NCBI GenBank assembly: GCA_949987565.1
Contig: OX465105.1
Location: forward strand, 20,068,391 to 20,132,390
Length of the DNA: 64,000 bases
Direction: 5' to 3'
From: Luidia sarsii
Lineage: Eukaryota > Echinodermata > Asteroidea > Paxillosida > Luidiidae
Shown: positions 44,987 through 63,959 of the stretch, one piece after another
Position numbering within the stretch: position 1 is the stretch's first letter
How the letters are laid out: every line of letters begins with the position of its first letter
Notes under the pieces: generated by a model
The model's database searches: none
Told to the model about the DNA's origin: nothing
Seen by the model: the letters and a program-made list of their open reading frames with translations, nothing else
Position numbers and translations under genes: made by a program

Positions 44987-47900
44987 ATGGCGGCGCCCAC
45001 GGACGAAATCGTTTACTGCGCCATATCGAACATTCCCAGGCAACTACACTCCAAGGATCTCCGAAATTACTTCTCGCAATTCCTGGAGGTGGGCGGCTTC
45101 GAGTGCTTCCACTTCAAGCACCGGCCGGAGCGGAAAGGGGAGGAGAGCGAGCGCTCGAAAGATAATGACGTCGACCCAATCGTTCAACATGGTGGTGGTT
45201 GTGCCAATGTCCGTGACAGCGCCAGTGGTCCCACGCAAGGCCCCCTGTCGNNNNNNNNNNNNNNNNNNNNNNNNNNNNNNNNNNNNNNNNNNNNNNNNNN
45301 NNNNNNNNNNNNNNNNNNNNNNNNNNNNNNNNNNNNNNNNNNNNNNNNNNNNNNNNNNNNNNNNNNNNNNNNNNNNNNNNNNNNNNNNNNNNNNNNNNNN
45401 NNNNNNNNNNNNNNNNNNNNNNNNNNNNNNNNNNNNNNNNNNNNNNNNNNACCCTTTTATCACTTCAAACAGTTTGTTCAAAAGTTCCTCCAGACAGTTT
45501 TTTTCCCTCGGTTTCGTCGACCGAGCAAATGATCACTGACTGAAAATGACCTGCAATACTTCAATCTCAAAAGTCAGAGGGGCCCTGACGTTTCGATCCT
45601 AGCGGGACCTTTGAGAAAGTTCCCGCTAGGATCGAAACATCACTGTCAGACCCCTCTAACTTTTTGAGAAATTCCGGGGATGATATAAACTCACAACCTC
45701 CGTGGAATGATGTCTCGACCCCTTCCAGGACTCTGGCGAGGAGTGGGACCGGCACGAGGCCTTGCACAACGACGTGACCAACCAGGAGAGGACCACCGAG
45801 CGGCTGTTTGAGAATGACATGGAGGTGACCTGGGACAAGGGCAGCAGTGGCCTGGTCTTCTACACGGACGCTGCCTACTGGGACAAGCAGGATGGAGGTC
45901 AGTCTTTCCTCTCTCATGGGAAATGCAGGAATGTAAAGACTTCCGGAAAATTCCGGATATCTGGAAATGATTTTTAATTTTTTTTAATTTTTTTTTTATT
46001 TCATAAATTTTATTTTTTTTAAATTGATTTATTATCTAAAATTGATTTATTATTATTATTATTATTTTTGATTATTTTTTTTTCATTTCAAACTGGTATC
46101 TCAAACTGCTCAATTTTATCTGTTAAAACCCTAAAACTGAAGGGCGCCTGCACCCCTGCCGTGAATCTCGCAATCGCAATCGATATCTGGGGAGGTCCCC
46201 ACCTAAGGGCCGGATAGCTCAATCCACTGTGCCTGTGTACGTTATGCTAGTGGTCTCGGGTTCAAATACCATTCCAGCCAAATTGTCTGTGCTTTCTTTA
46301 CAAACACTTTGGGATTTTTTTCCTTCACAATTTTGAAGATTTTTTTGGGGACATTTTGGGAAACTGCAAGTGAAATTCCCAGGATGGAAAAATTATGAAA
46401 ATGTTTTTTTCCCCATTTTGATATCGGCTTTCAATTGACCGTAACTGCTCTACATGTGCATCAAGGCTGCTGCACAACTCACTTTTGTTTTTCTCTCAAT
46501 CTTTGCTCGCTCTTTCGCAGACTTTGACGAGAAAACTTCAGATGACTGGGACGTGGACATGAGTGTGTACACTGACCCGAGTGAGTATGTAGCTAACTGG
46601 CGGAATGGGTATCCAACAGTGATCAAAATTTGCACCAGTCTGTTTGTGAGAGAGGGCTTCTAGGCCTTCAGCAATAACGTCTAAAGCAGTGTCAGTCTAC
46701 AAGAAGCATTAGAATACTGGACCGGCTGTCTAGTGGTGTTTTTTCTTGCACCGTGAAGAAAATGCCACTCAAATACTGTACATATATTATAGCTTTGAAT
46801 TTGACCTGTACAAGTAAACAGCATTTTCTCATGGTATGCCTTTCACTGCGTGCAATTTCTGCTTCTTATTTATGGCACAGTTCTTGTAAGAATAGTTCAG
46901 GTCCAGTAAGAGTCTTCAGTTACTTGACCCGTTGTCTAGTAAAAAAAAAGAAATTTGAGCCCTGACTGGGTGGTAACACTTTGAGATGATGAACACAGTG
47001 TCACTGCAAATCTCCTACTTGGTATTTTCACCATACAAACCATGCAAATCTTATCTGGTAGGAATAACTAGCACAGACATTTGGCAGTCACAACATGCCA
47101 CACCATACTAAAAAAAATCACCACCAACACCACTACCAGGAGTCCCAAGACTGAGTGGGATGGGAAACAAAGTTAAAGGCCCAATACAACATTGGTAAAA
47201 GTCAAAAGATTACCTCAGTTTGTGTGTTAAACATTCCAAAAAAGAAATCCTGGGAAGGTTTTAGCTCAAATGGTAATCTGAGAAAGTAGGAAAAGGCAAA
47301 AAAACGTCATGGTTTTCGTACCATTCTGTAGTGTAAGAAATAGTTTATTGCTCTCTAGTAATAAACTATTTGTCGATGTTTGAGGGAAGATTTCTCAAAA
47401 AGTACAGCATCCCAGACCGTAAGATTTCAAAATGAGGATTCTATCATGACCATCTACATGACCATCTAACTGTGTGAATTAGAAGGAAATCTGTGGACAT
47501 CGATGTTTTCCGATCTTCCCAATGTTGTATTGAGCCTTTAAGCAACATCCTCAGATGCAACATTCTTGTTTATAAAAAACCCACCAAACTTTTGTTAGAT
47601 GGAGGAGACAAAGACGCCCGCGACTTCATCACGATGAGACGGGAGCAGCGGTTGCTGAGAGGCCTGGAGAGCACCAGCGCCTTCCGCTCCAGGGGCAAGA
47701 GGGGCCGGGGGACGGAGGACGGGGAGGAGGGCCAGAAGAGGAAGAAGAAGAAGCGGGTACTGAAGGACATCCTGGAGGAGAGACTGGAGGAGGACGAGAG
47801 GCTGAGCCTGGGCGAATTTGAGAAGCACACTAAGGTACGGCTCTTTCCCTCCCCCCCCCTCGCCAGAACCAAGGATGTAAATGACCGACAAAGTCATTTC

Positions 47901-48930
47901 CTGAAAATTACCGAAGGCCAATAAATTGTGCGACTGCGAGCGAGCGCTTTGTTGATTTTCTTTTTTACCTGAATGACAGTGGATGAAATTTTTCAATCAT
48001 ATTGTTGATGAGATTTGTTTGAATGTGTAGTTGGTGACATTTGTGGTCAGATGGTTCCGATTCATTTATTCCCCGCACTTCTCATCTTCAAATGTGTCAA
48101 TACAGGGCTTTGGCCGGAAGATCATGAAGGCCCAGGGCTGGACGGAAGGGGAGGGACTGGGCAAGTCTAAGATGGGCATGAGCGAAGCTCTGCATAACGA
48201 AGGGCAAGGCGTCTACGACAAGAGCGGCTTTGGGTAAGTCTCATTACCCGGTATGTATTTCCACACATTTTTACATAAATTGACGGTCATATTTTTATGT
48301 TTGCATACACACACATTCATTTGTGTGTCCTTGTGGAGACATTGCTTTGTTCTCATGCACTATACAACTGAGTGAGAAACAACGTTTTAAAAATGCTCCC
48401 ATTTCAGCCACATTCACTTTCCTGGGTAGAAATTTGGACCGTACATGCATGTTTGTCCCTGGCTGTATATAATAAGACTTCAATTTGTGACGAATTCTTA
48501 CCCATCACAAATTTCCTGTTTTTGAGTTACCGGTACATGTATTCCCAAATATTTGAAATGTCATTACATGTATTTTTATTATTCAGTTAACACCTTGCAT
48601 CGTTCCAGTACACCATTCTGTGGACCATTTAAATGTGCACTATCCTTACTTTGGACATCGGATATTTTCTTGTACAACAGTTACCTAGGTGAGAAGCTTT
48701 CTCGCAAACAGAAGAGACGACACAAGCAGCAGCAGCAGCAGCTGCAGCAGCTGCAGCAGCACAAGCAGCTGCAGCAGCACACTGGGGAGCGCACGGTCAT
48801 CATCTCCACCGTCTACGACGACCCAAAGGTCACCGACCCCGCCGAACCCCTCCTCAGGTCGCGAGGGCCGTACCACTTGAAGTACAGGGACGAGGTGGCA
48901 TTCACCAAGGCCTCTGCCAGAGACACGTAG
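44987..48930 (+). CDS. GPATCH3: GPATCH3 homologue (G-patch domain protein), middle lost in assembly gap
   Basis: Nuclear G-patch protein; human GPATCH3 has been linked to transcription and innate-signalling control. Exon 1 starts at 44987 (MAAPTDEIVYCAISNIP, then LRNYFSQF and FHFKHRPER, as in human) and runs into the gap at 45251. Later exons: 45729-45897, 46521-46580, 47599-47834, 48106-48233, 48681-48930. Phases join exactly (1, 1, 0, 2). Landmarks are EEWDRHEALHNDVTNQERTT, GLVFYTDA, DDWDVDMSVY and NGGDKDARDF. The G-patch (GFGRKIMKAQGWTEGEGLGK) begins the fifth visible exon. The last exon holds a Gln/His-rich insert (about 48725-48780) absent from the human protein, then ISTVYDDP. By comparison with human, roughly 150-200 residues should lie in or beside the gap. 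Confidence 0.92.
45251..45450. other. Assembly gap of 200 N
   Basis: Exactly 200 undetermined bases, a round number that suggests a placeholder rather than a measured size. It falls inside GPATCH3. Confidence 0.99.
45905..46190 (-). mobile_element. MITE family G, reverse copy, in GPATCH3 intron
   Basis: Reverse of the family: GAATGTAAAGACTTCCGG at one end, and AACCCTAAAACTGAAGGGC then AATCTCGCAATCGCAATCG at the other. An AT-rich tract lies between them. A type 1 SINE follows at 46203-46285. Confidence 0.65.
46690..46950 (+). repeat. Dispersed repeat family H (inverse copy at 51565-51800)
   Basis: Shared segments include AGCATTTTCTCATGGTATGC, GTGCAATTTCTGCTTCTTAT and GTCCAGTAAGAGTCTTCAGT, which occur reverse-complemented at 51590-51720. 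Confidence 0.78.
47173..47541 (+). mobile_element. MITE family B in GPATCH3 intron
   Basis: TTAAAGGCCCAATACAAC at the left and CAATGTTGTATTGAGCCTTTAA at the right (inverted), with TTAA at both ends. It ends 58 bases before the exon at 47599. Confidence 0.87.
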
Positions 48931-49009
48931 GCCTGTAGTGGGAGGGCTTCTTGGGCCATCATGCGCTCCGGCCGCGGCCCACTCATTGTCCTTCGTCCTC
49001 CAATAGACC

Positions 49010-49225
49010 AATTGCGCGACCACTGTGTACATGCCATCACGTGACTTATAGAGGGTGTTTTTTCATCTCATTTGGCACAGAGCAGCGACGGAATTGTACA
49101 AAGAAGCATGTGGACAATATGACAGCCTTCTTTGCTTGTTTCCACTCCTGTTCTGCACCAAATGAGATGTAAAAAAATATATAAGTCACGTGATGGCATG
49201 TAAACATCGGTCGCGCAATCGGTCC
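49010..49225. mobile_element. Foldback MITE family I, copy 1
   Basis: Inverted arms: ACCAATTGCGCGACC, CATGCCATCACGTGACTTAT and TCATTTGGCACAGAGCA on the left; their complements (GGCAGAACAGG-type centre, ATAAGTCACGTGATGGCATG, GGTCGCGCAATCGGT) on the right. It begins about 80 bases after the GPATCH3 stop. Confidence 0.8.
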
Positions 49226-49812
49226 GTTGGCTGGAGAGACAGCTTCACCTTTGAGAGGGGCTCCTTTGCCCGCGAGGAAAGATCCTGCTGGGATACAGAC
49301 GTCAGACCCTCTGATGGGTTTTCCGAGTTGAATGTCTCTCATGTCATTCTAATCCACATCAGTGGGGAAACGCCTACGTACAACTTGACGAAAATGAAGA
49401 CTGGGATTTGTTTGTTTGTTGGTGAAAAGAAACGTTGTTTTGTTATTCAAAATAGAATAACTGTTGCCAAAAGGCTGGTTTTTACGTTGACTTTACAGCA
49501 GACATACGATATGGAGCCAGAGTTGCAGCCTGAACTGCGCGGTTTAAAAAGAGCCCCGCATGAAAGACAGAACATGGCCATTTGTACAATTTGTTCATTG
49601 TAAATAATAATAGAGTTACATACATTCTTGTTAAGAAAATTATTTATTTTGAAGAAAACAGGAAAAAAAAGTTGATTTATACTTGAAAATATATTACACA
49701 CAGTATTGAGAGTCCCAGTTTATACAATATTTACAAGACTAAATAAATATTGAAAAAATGTCCAAATACAAGTATAAGTACATGTGACTCTTTGCCTCTA
49801 TTTGGTTTAACT

Positions 49813-50144
49813 TTAAAGCCCCTACACAACATTGGTAAGATCGAAAAACAAATGTTCACAGATGTACATGAACTGATGCAGTTTGAAGATGGTTATAGTA
49901 GAAACCTCTCACCGAAATATTTCTGTCTAAAATTTTGGGAGAAAAGAGTAAAGAAATTTTTCGGAACAATTTGTTGAATGCTGCATTTTCGCGAAACAAA
50001 TGAAGCGGTTTTTCACTATTTTCTCGAGACTCGGTTGACAGATTAACTGAAATTTTCATAGGTGTGCTATTTCATGCATATGTTGGATCAGACAACGTAT
50101 GGATGTTCTTCTTTGATCTCGGCCAATGTTGTGTTATCCCTTTG
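49813..50144 (+). mobile_element. MITE family A, internally deleted copy
   Basis: TTAAAGCCCCTACACAAC at the left and GTTGTGTTATCCCTTTGAG at the right. About 40 bases are missing from the centre compared with other copies, including the CGTCTCACCCC segment. Confidence 0.82.
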
Positions 50145-50384
50145 AGCTTACTAAGGACAAGGGAAATGACTGACAGTGGCTCAGGGGCTTATTTCAGTGC
50201 TTAAAAGATCTGTTATGCTCGCTTGATCAAAATTTGTGACACAACAAATTTACAAGTAAATTTTTCGTCCACAGCACACAAGTTATTAGACAAAGTTATG
50301 AATTTCACATTCGTAAAGATTCTCTTCCTAGGACCAAGATTTTGTTGGATGCAAAGTAGAGCAAACCCTTGTGGAAGTACATTT

Positions 50385-50830
50385 ACTACATTCTCCTTGA
50401 GGCAAAATTAGATTATATCTATGATGGAATGTGATACCCACCGCTATACACTATACAGATTGAAATCCACCACATGGTCTCGACTACAGGTGACCGACAG
50501 TAATTTCCTGAAAATCACTGAAGGCCAATAAATTGTGGTTTAAACAGATAAAAATGTACCTGTTTGACATAAACAAAAAAAATAAAAAATAAAATCAAGC
50601 TATTTCAGGAAATCCGGAAATTTCCATCCCTGCGACTAGCTCAGTGTTCCAGTGGGAGAGACGTCTGCACTTGAAAGCAGGAGTCGAGGGGTTTGAAATC
50701 CAGCCCGAGCTGCCTGTACAGTGGAACGTCGCAATAACGTATTTTTGTTCAGCTGGCAATCGGGCAAAACACTTGGTGTGGTTAGATGCACGTCGAGTAG
50801 GGCAAGCCGTTGTTGAAGGAGTAGTAGTAG
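50385..50830 (+). repeat. Type 2 SINE split by a family G insertion
   Basis: The SINE leader runs to about 50486 and its tRNA-like body resumes at 50633. The inserted 146-base element (50487-50632) starts CAGGTGACC and ends CATCCCTG, and CGACTA occurs on both sides (50481-50486, 50633-50638). The SINE tail abuts the 3' end of the stathmin-like gene. Confidence 0.72.
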
Positions 50831-50833
50831 CGG

Positions 50834-52106
50834 TTACCCCTTGTCCTGCGTCTGGAGGTTTTGCTGCAGCTCTGTCCCCAGCTGCTGAAAGTCACGGTGG
50901 ACGCTACGGATGGCGTCTCCCGCCTCCCTCCGCGACATGGGACGGACGCCGGCCGTCCCCGCCGCCCCCTGCCTCTTGGCCTCCTGGGCCAGGAGGCTCT
51001 CCATCTTGGTGGCCAGGCGGCGGCACTGCTCCCTCCGGACACGGATCCGGCCCAGCCTCGCCTCCTCCAGCTCCTGGGCTCCCACGGCGACGGAGGGAAA
51101 GAGAATGCGAGCAAGCGAGCGAGAGAGCGAGAGAGACGGGGGAGGGGGAGAGGGAGAGATCATGGAGAAAAGCTTGATCAGATCAAATTTTGTGGAAAGA
51201 CGTCATTTGATATTTCACGAGTCACGGCGCAGTTTATTATCAGTGATTTCAGACGGAATTCATTTGCACAAGGTTTACAACGAGCTGCTGTGAGCGGCTC
51301 ATTGTGGGGAACGAGTTAAGAGGTTTGCAACAATACCATGTGAATTATATTTGGTTCTAATGAGAACCAATGGAGTGGACTCCGGTTTAGTTGGGTTTTG
51401 CTGTGGGAGTGTGGATTTAGGCCAAGTTAAAAATATATTACTTTCTCAACTTAACCTTTTGAAAAAAAGAAGAAGGATGCGGTCACTATTTATTTTTATT
51501 TTTTTTATTTTCCAAAACAATTTTTCTCTCCCTAATTTCTTTTACTTGACCTCATGCAGGGCACGAATTTCAGAAAAAAAAGTACTAGACAACAGGTCTA
51601 GTAACTGAAGACTCTTACTGGACCTGAACTATTTTCATAAAACCTGTGCCATAAATAAGAAAATAAAATTGCACGCAGGGAAAGGAATACCATGAGAAGA
51701 TGCTGTTTACTTGTACAGGTCAAAGTTATATTTGAGTGCTATTTTCTTCATGGTGCAAGACAAAAATCTATAGACAGCTGGTCAAGTGCGGTCACACTCG
51801 GCACTAGACCGACGCTGAAATCACTAGACTCGGTCCACGGTCTAGTGGATATTTCGAGCCCCGCTGTCCTTATGTCTCTGTTCCGGAGGTCTACCTTCTT
51901 TTTCTGCTCAGCTCTGTGCTGCTTCTCCTGGATTCGGCTGGCCTGGTCCGTCTCCTCGCATTTTGTCGTTGCCCTTTGCTGGAGCCTCTTGGGCAGTCGT
52001 CTTGATCTTGTCTCGCTGGCAGTGCCTTCCAAGATCACGTCAAACGCGACGGACGGAGATGATTTATCGGAATCTTCTTCGGAGGTCATCGCCGCGGTTG
52101 GTTTAT
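50834..52106 (-). CDS. Stathmin-like protein (possibly STMND1 type), about 144 aa
   Basis: Stathmins bind tubulin and promote microtubule disassembly. Coding exons: 52089-51895 (65 codons, exon opening at 52106) and 51073-50834 (79 codons plus stop). The AAG/GTAGAC donor and CCCAG acceptor join in phase 0 and make one continuous helix: RIQEKQHRAEQKKK then ELEEARLGRIRVRREQ. Upstream VAFDVILEG resembles the conserved stathmin AFELIL strand, and RRLPKRLQQRA precedes the helix as in stathmin-domain-containing proteins. A likely non-coding first exon ends at ACAATT/GTAAGT near 52790. The ATG at 52089 is the first in frame, because extending upstream meets a stop after the acceptor. The helix is shorter than in classic stathmin, so tubulin binding is uncertain. 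Start and 3' end could differ if more exons exist. Confidence 0.65.
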
Positions 52107-52792
52107 CTGTGTCAGTTACTGTGTTAATGTTAGAATTTAAAAAAGCCAACGGCAAATAATAAAAGTTAATATATGAAGTGGAAAATAGTTGTAACTTGTA
52201 CTTGTACTTGTAATACTGTAGCAGGACCTTTCTCATTACTGTAGGCTTATTCATTTCAGATAACTGACTGGGAACGTTTTTAAAAGGATTTTTGAAAAAT
52301 GGCAAAAAAAATTTAACCCGACTTTAACCCGACAGCCAAGACCTCTTGATTTGCATAAAATACTAAATAAGTTTTAGGTGGTCTATATATAGTATTATGG
52401 ACTTTTTCCGGACTTTTACGGTGAGGGTATTAAACTAAAATCTTGTTCCAGCACTTACTCAAGTTACTGCTTAGATATGGTGGCCTTCCCAAATTCTGAA
52501 ATAGTCAACTATTCTTTGGTGGGGTGGGGTTTTGTAGTTGTAACATACTGTAATAATACTGTGTACATTTTATTTGTACGATGTAGACAGCAGAATACTG
52601 AATAGTGACACTTGACAGTGCTATTTCAAAATTCGATAAAAAGGGTGACTTGTCGGGTCCAAGTTTTCCTTCCTCCATGGTTACTCGGACTATGACATTG
52701 ACAGTGAGAGTGTCAGTGGTCACGCCCCCATTTTGTAAACCTAAATGCATTTACATGAATAAAATATCCATTGAACTGTAACTCACTTACAA

Positions 52793-53077
52793 TTGTAGCG
52801 TCTAAGAGTAAGATTTCCGCCTCGGTGTTAAAATCGATCACGTCTGTTGGGCAAAATGTTCGATAAATCAAGATGTTTACAAACAGTTCACACTGACAGT
52901 ACTTCACTGACACTCTGCGCTTGGTGTTGATATGGGCAACTTACCGTTCGAATTTTAAAAAGTGCGCCCTCTACAACTAAATTGAACCGACGGCTGTTTG
53001 ATATGCTTATTTTTTAAAGAAAAACTGGAACAGTCGTTGACACAACAAACCCTTGGACGAAAAAAAAAGGTGTCGAG
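52793..53077. promoter_or_regulatory. Short intergenic interval between divergent stathmin-like and RNF215 genes
   Basis: The putative untranslated first exon of the stathmin-like gene (about 52793-52920, - strand, ending in a GTAAGT donor) lies within about 160 bases of the RNF215 ATG at 53078. Such spacing suggests a bidirectional promoter. The sequence before the RNF215 ATG (GTCGAGATGGCAG) is a reasonable initiation context. Confidence 0.45.
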
Positions 53078-60821
<7,744 letters not shown>

Positions 60822-60954
60822 TGCAATAATGGACATCTATGGTTGCGTAATAAAAATTGTCCCTATGACATACCGGTACTAACTTGCTGCATAGTGCGTA
60901 TCCTATTCTAAAGCACCTCGCAAACAAATGGAACAAGCCAACAGACAAACAAAC

Positions 60955-61022
60955 AGGGGAGCAAGCAAGCAAGCAAGTAAGCAAGCATGCAAGCAAGCAA
61001 GCAAGCATGCAAGCAAACAAGC
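60955..61022. repeat. (GCAA)n microsatellite
   Basis: GCAAGCAAGCAAG runs with a few interruptions. The frames through it are artefacts. Confidence 0.95.
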
Positions 61023-62939
61023 CAAGAGATTTGTTTGATACCCGAGTTTTATATTCAGGTTTACAATGAATTTTGTTTGTCTGAATGAAAAGTGGTCCCT
61101 GCTACTTTGAATATGCTCATTAGCACAAGGCTTCCATTACTTGGTGCTTATGTTGAAGTAGTAAATACGAAACATGGTCAAGGCTTTTGGCTACAGTCTG
61201 TAGGTGAGGATGGATTTCTCAGGTTTGGATAAGGCAACCACCCTTCAGTCTTTGACTGAAAAGCAAGGAGGTACATGTATTTACAGCCTTAGCCCGAGTC
61301 TAAGCATAAGCTCCTGCTGTGGTTGCCATAAGCCCCTGTAGGAATGGTTCGTGTACATTATTAGTCTGGGTCTGTTGATGGCTTGTGGTAGAAGACCACT
61401 GATGTGCAATAGAACAGTGAACAAAAAGAGACAAAATCATGAAATTCAAGTACGGTTTATTGTATTGACTAAAGATAAGTAAGATATTTCTCCTTTTTAA
61501 AAATATTTTTATTTTTGTAATGACAAATAGATTTCACAACCTAGTATCAAGTCTGCACTGGACTTTTTGAGGGTAAAATTTACCTTGATGTTGGGCACTT
61601 TTCTAAGTAAAAGTACGAACAGCGTACAATACTTTTTCTTCCATAGAGTTCTTCCTTGTCAGGAAAAGTTTTTGGGTACCGGTACTTTTTATCAAAATGA
61701 CCTACAAAGGCTTTGTCACCCAATCCCTTGCAATGAAACCTTTCCTTTGTATCAGAAATTAATGTATCCAATAAATTATAACTGTATTTCAATCATAAAC
61801 ACATTTTGTTATGTAAGACACAGTGCGGTATCTTCTGGTATAGAAGTTTGTATCCATCATGAGATCTCAACCAGCTTGGTGTTACAGTACACTGTAGTTA
61901 AGACGTCTGCACTAGAAATCAGTTGTCACAGTGTTTGAATCCTGCCCGAATTGCCTGTACGATTTCAGCAGGCAATCGGGCAAAGCACTGAGCATGCTGT
62001 ACTTTTATGGCGAGTTCGACAAAATCTCTGTTTATTTTATCACTATAGAAAGACTACATTTTAAAAGCATATGTTGAACTAGTGTTTGTTTATTATACAA
62101 AAATTCAATATTGAGCAAACTTATATTCATATGTCGACATTTCTCTTTCTGCAATTGTATCCATGTAAATGAATGAATTTAAAAAACAATTTGATTTATG
62201 CACCATCGATTATGGAGAATACCAAAATAGCAAGTTAATATTACTACTAGTATGTACATCTTTAAATACAAATTGTATACTTGTTCAATAGAGGTGCAGG
62301 ATATATTATATTATTTATTATAGTTGGTATCAAAACTTTTGTAAAGGGGGAATATCTTGATGCATTGGCATTGGCTTTCCAAAAAATATGGTTTGTCGTA
62401 CAAGAACGGTACAACATGAAATATGGTTTGACTTATCTCACAGATTTGGCTTACCAAATTTTCTACGGAATTACCCACCGCCCCATGAAGGGAAAGCATT
62501 TAAGTTGAATTCCCTCGTGGTAAACTAATATTGGAGGAGGGATTTACTGATAATGTAATACATGTATCTTGTTTTAGAAATGTACAGCAATTTCTGAAAT
62601 GCACAGGTAATAAAAAAAGGTAAAGCTAGACAAAGCAGAATGTGTATTTGTGTGTTCGTTCACAGATATAAATTGCAGTTGTTTTACTCTTGGTTTATTT
62701 ATGCATGTGATTATCTGAAGAACAGACTGTAAACTCACTGCTTATGGATGTACATGTATGTACAGCATGATAGTCTACAGCTATGTACAGCATGATAGCA
62801 TGTAGCCTGCATGCACAGAGTTTGTGGACCCACTGACTGAAGTTTAAGTGAGCAGTGTTGTGATTACTTGTGAACAGATGGGCCGACTATCTTGATTTGA
62901 CCCGAATCATTGGTTGATTACAGCAGTTGACTAATTGGC

Positions 62940-63370
62940 ACCAGCCTCAGATCCCCTTGCTGAGTTAGGAAACCCAGAAGCAAGCCCAAGGAATACACTA
63001 GCTGGGCTAGGGAGCCCCCTGGCTGGGCTGTGGCACCCAGTAGCTTAGCTAGGGAGCCCAGCCCACTGGCCTGGCTGGGCTGGGGAGCCCACTGGCTGGG
63101 TTAGGGAGGCCAAGGCCTTGACTAGGGAACCCACTTGCTGGGTTAGGGTTAGGGAGCCCCCCTGGCTAGGCTAAGACACCGAGTAGCTTAGATAGGGAGC
63201 CCACTGGCCTGGCTGGGCTGGGGCGCCCACTGGCTGGGATGGGGAGCCTATTGGCTAGGCTAAAAAACCACTGGCTGGGCTGGGGAGCCTACTGGCTGGG
63301 TTAGGGAGCCCAAGGGCTTGGCTAGGGAACCCCCTGCCTGGGCTAAGACACTCACTAGGTTACAGAGCTG
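62940..63370. repeat. GGGAGCCCACTGGCTGGGCT-type minisatellite
   Basis: Imperfect units of roughly 20-35 bases built on CTGGCTGGGCTGGGGAGCCC, with frequent variants. Confidence 0.88.
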
Positions 63371-63724
63371 TTTGTTAATAGACTGGTGATCCCACCAGTC
63401 GGGCTAGTTAGGCCACTCACCCACTGGCCAGTCCGAATAATCCTAGTCACAGGAAAGACCACTCTATGGAATACAATGTCACGTACAATAACAACTTAAG
63501 GATAGCACTTTAAGACTATCCAGCTGAAAGAAAAAGATTGCTTAAGCTTTCGTAGCGACAACCATTAATTGCATCTGATGCTGTAGTTGTCGCTAGGAAA
63601 CCTTAAGTACTCTTTTTCAACTTGTCAGTCTTTAACTGCCATGTATAAGTTTGATAGTTCGTCAGCTAGACTAGCAACGGCCGCCTTTTACACATCTCCA
63701 GCATGCCAGCCATCTCTAAGCCGG

Positions 63725-63959
63725 TCAGGGGGTGAATCCCGTGGGGCTGTTGAAGCCACTGGCCGGGCTGGCCAGCCCGCTGGCCGGACTGCTGGTCCCC
63801 ACCACGGGGCTGCGGGCGTTGCGGAACTTCTCCAGCATCTTCTGGTTGAAGGCGGTGGCCGAGAGGCCGCGGACGTCGCTGACGGAGGCCCTGGCCACGC
63901 TGGCCGACAGGACGCGGCGCTTGGACTGGGGGGTCTTGAAAGTCTGGCCACCAGGGGAC
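63725..63959 (-). CDS. Terminal exon of an unidentified gene
   Basis: A minus-strand exon opens after a good acceptor (TTTTTTCTTCTTCTGACCAG, exon from 63959) and ends at a TGA at 63725, encoding 77 residues in a GC-rich exon like those of the other host genes. The sequence has a basic start (KTPQSKRRVLSAS), a short helix-like stretch (TAFNQKMLEKFRNARSP) and a Ser/Gly/Pro-rich tail (SSPASGLASPASGFNSP). I do not recognise the family. The other two minus frames are also open for part of this stretch, but this frame has the most protein-like composition. The rest of the gene lies beyond the window. Confidence 0.55.

Larger units (their letters stand above)
60822..63724. other. Downstream region of RNF215 without recognised gene
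   Basis: An AATAAA lies at about 60849, 28 bases after the RNF215 stop. A type 2 SINE is at 61820-62030, and 62940-63370 is a minisatellite. Open frames at 61567-61938 and 62281-62508 are not recognisable, and the former overlaps the SINE. Confidence 0.5.

Noticed and set aside
62281..62508. 75-codon + strand frame with hydrophobic start
   Set aside because: No similarity recognised, AT-rich composition unlike the host exons, no splice signals at suitable phase.
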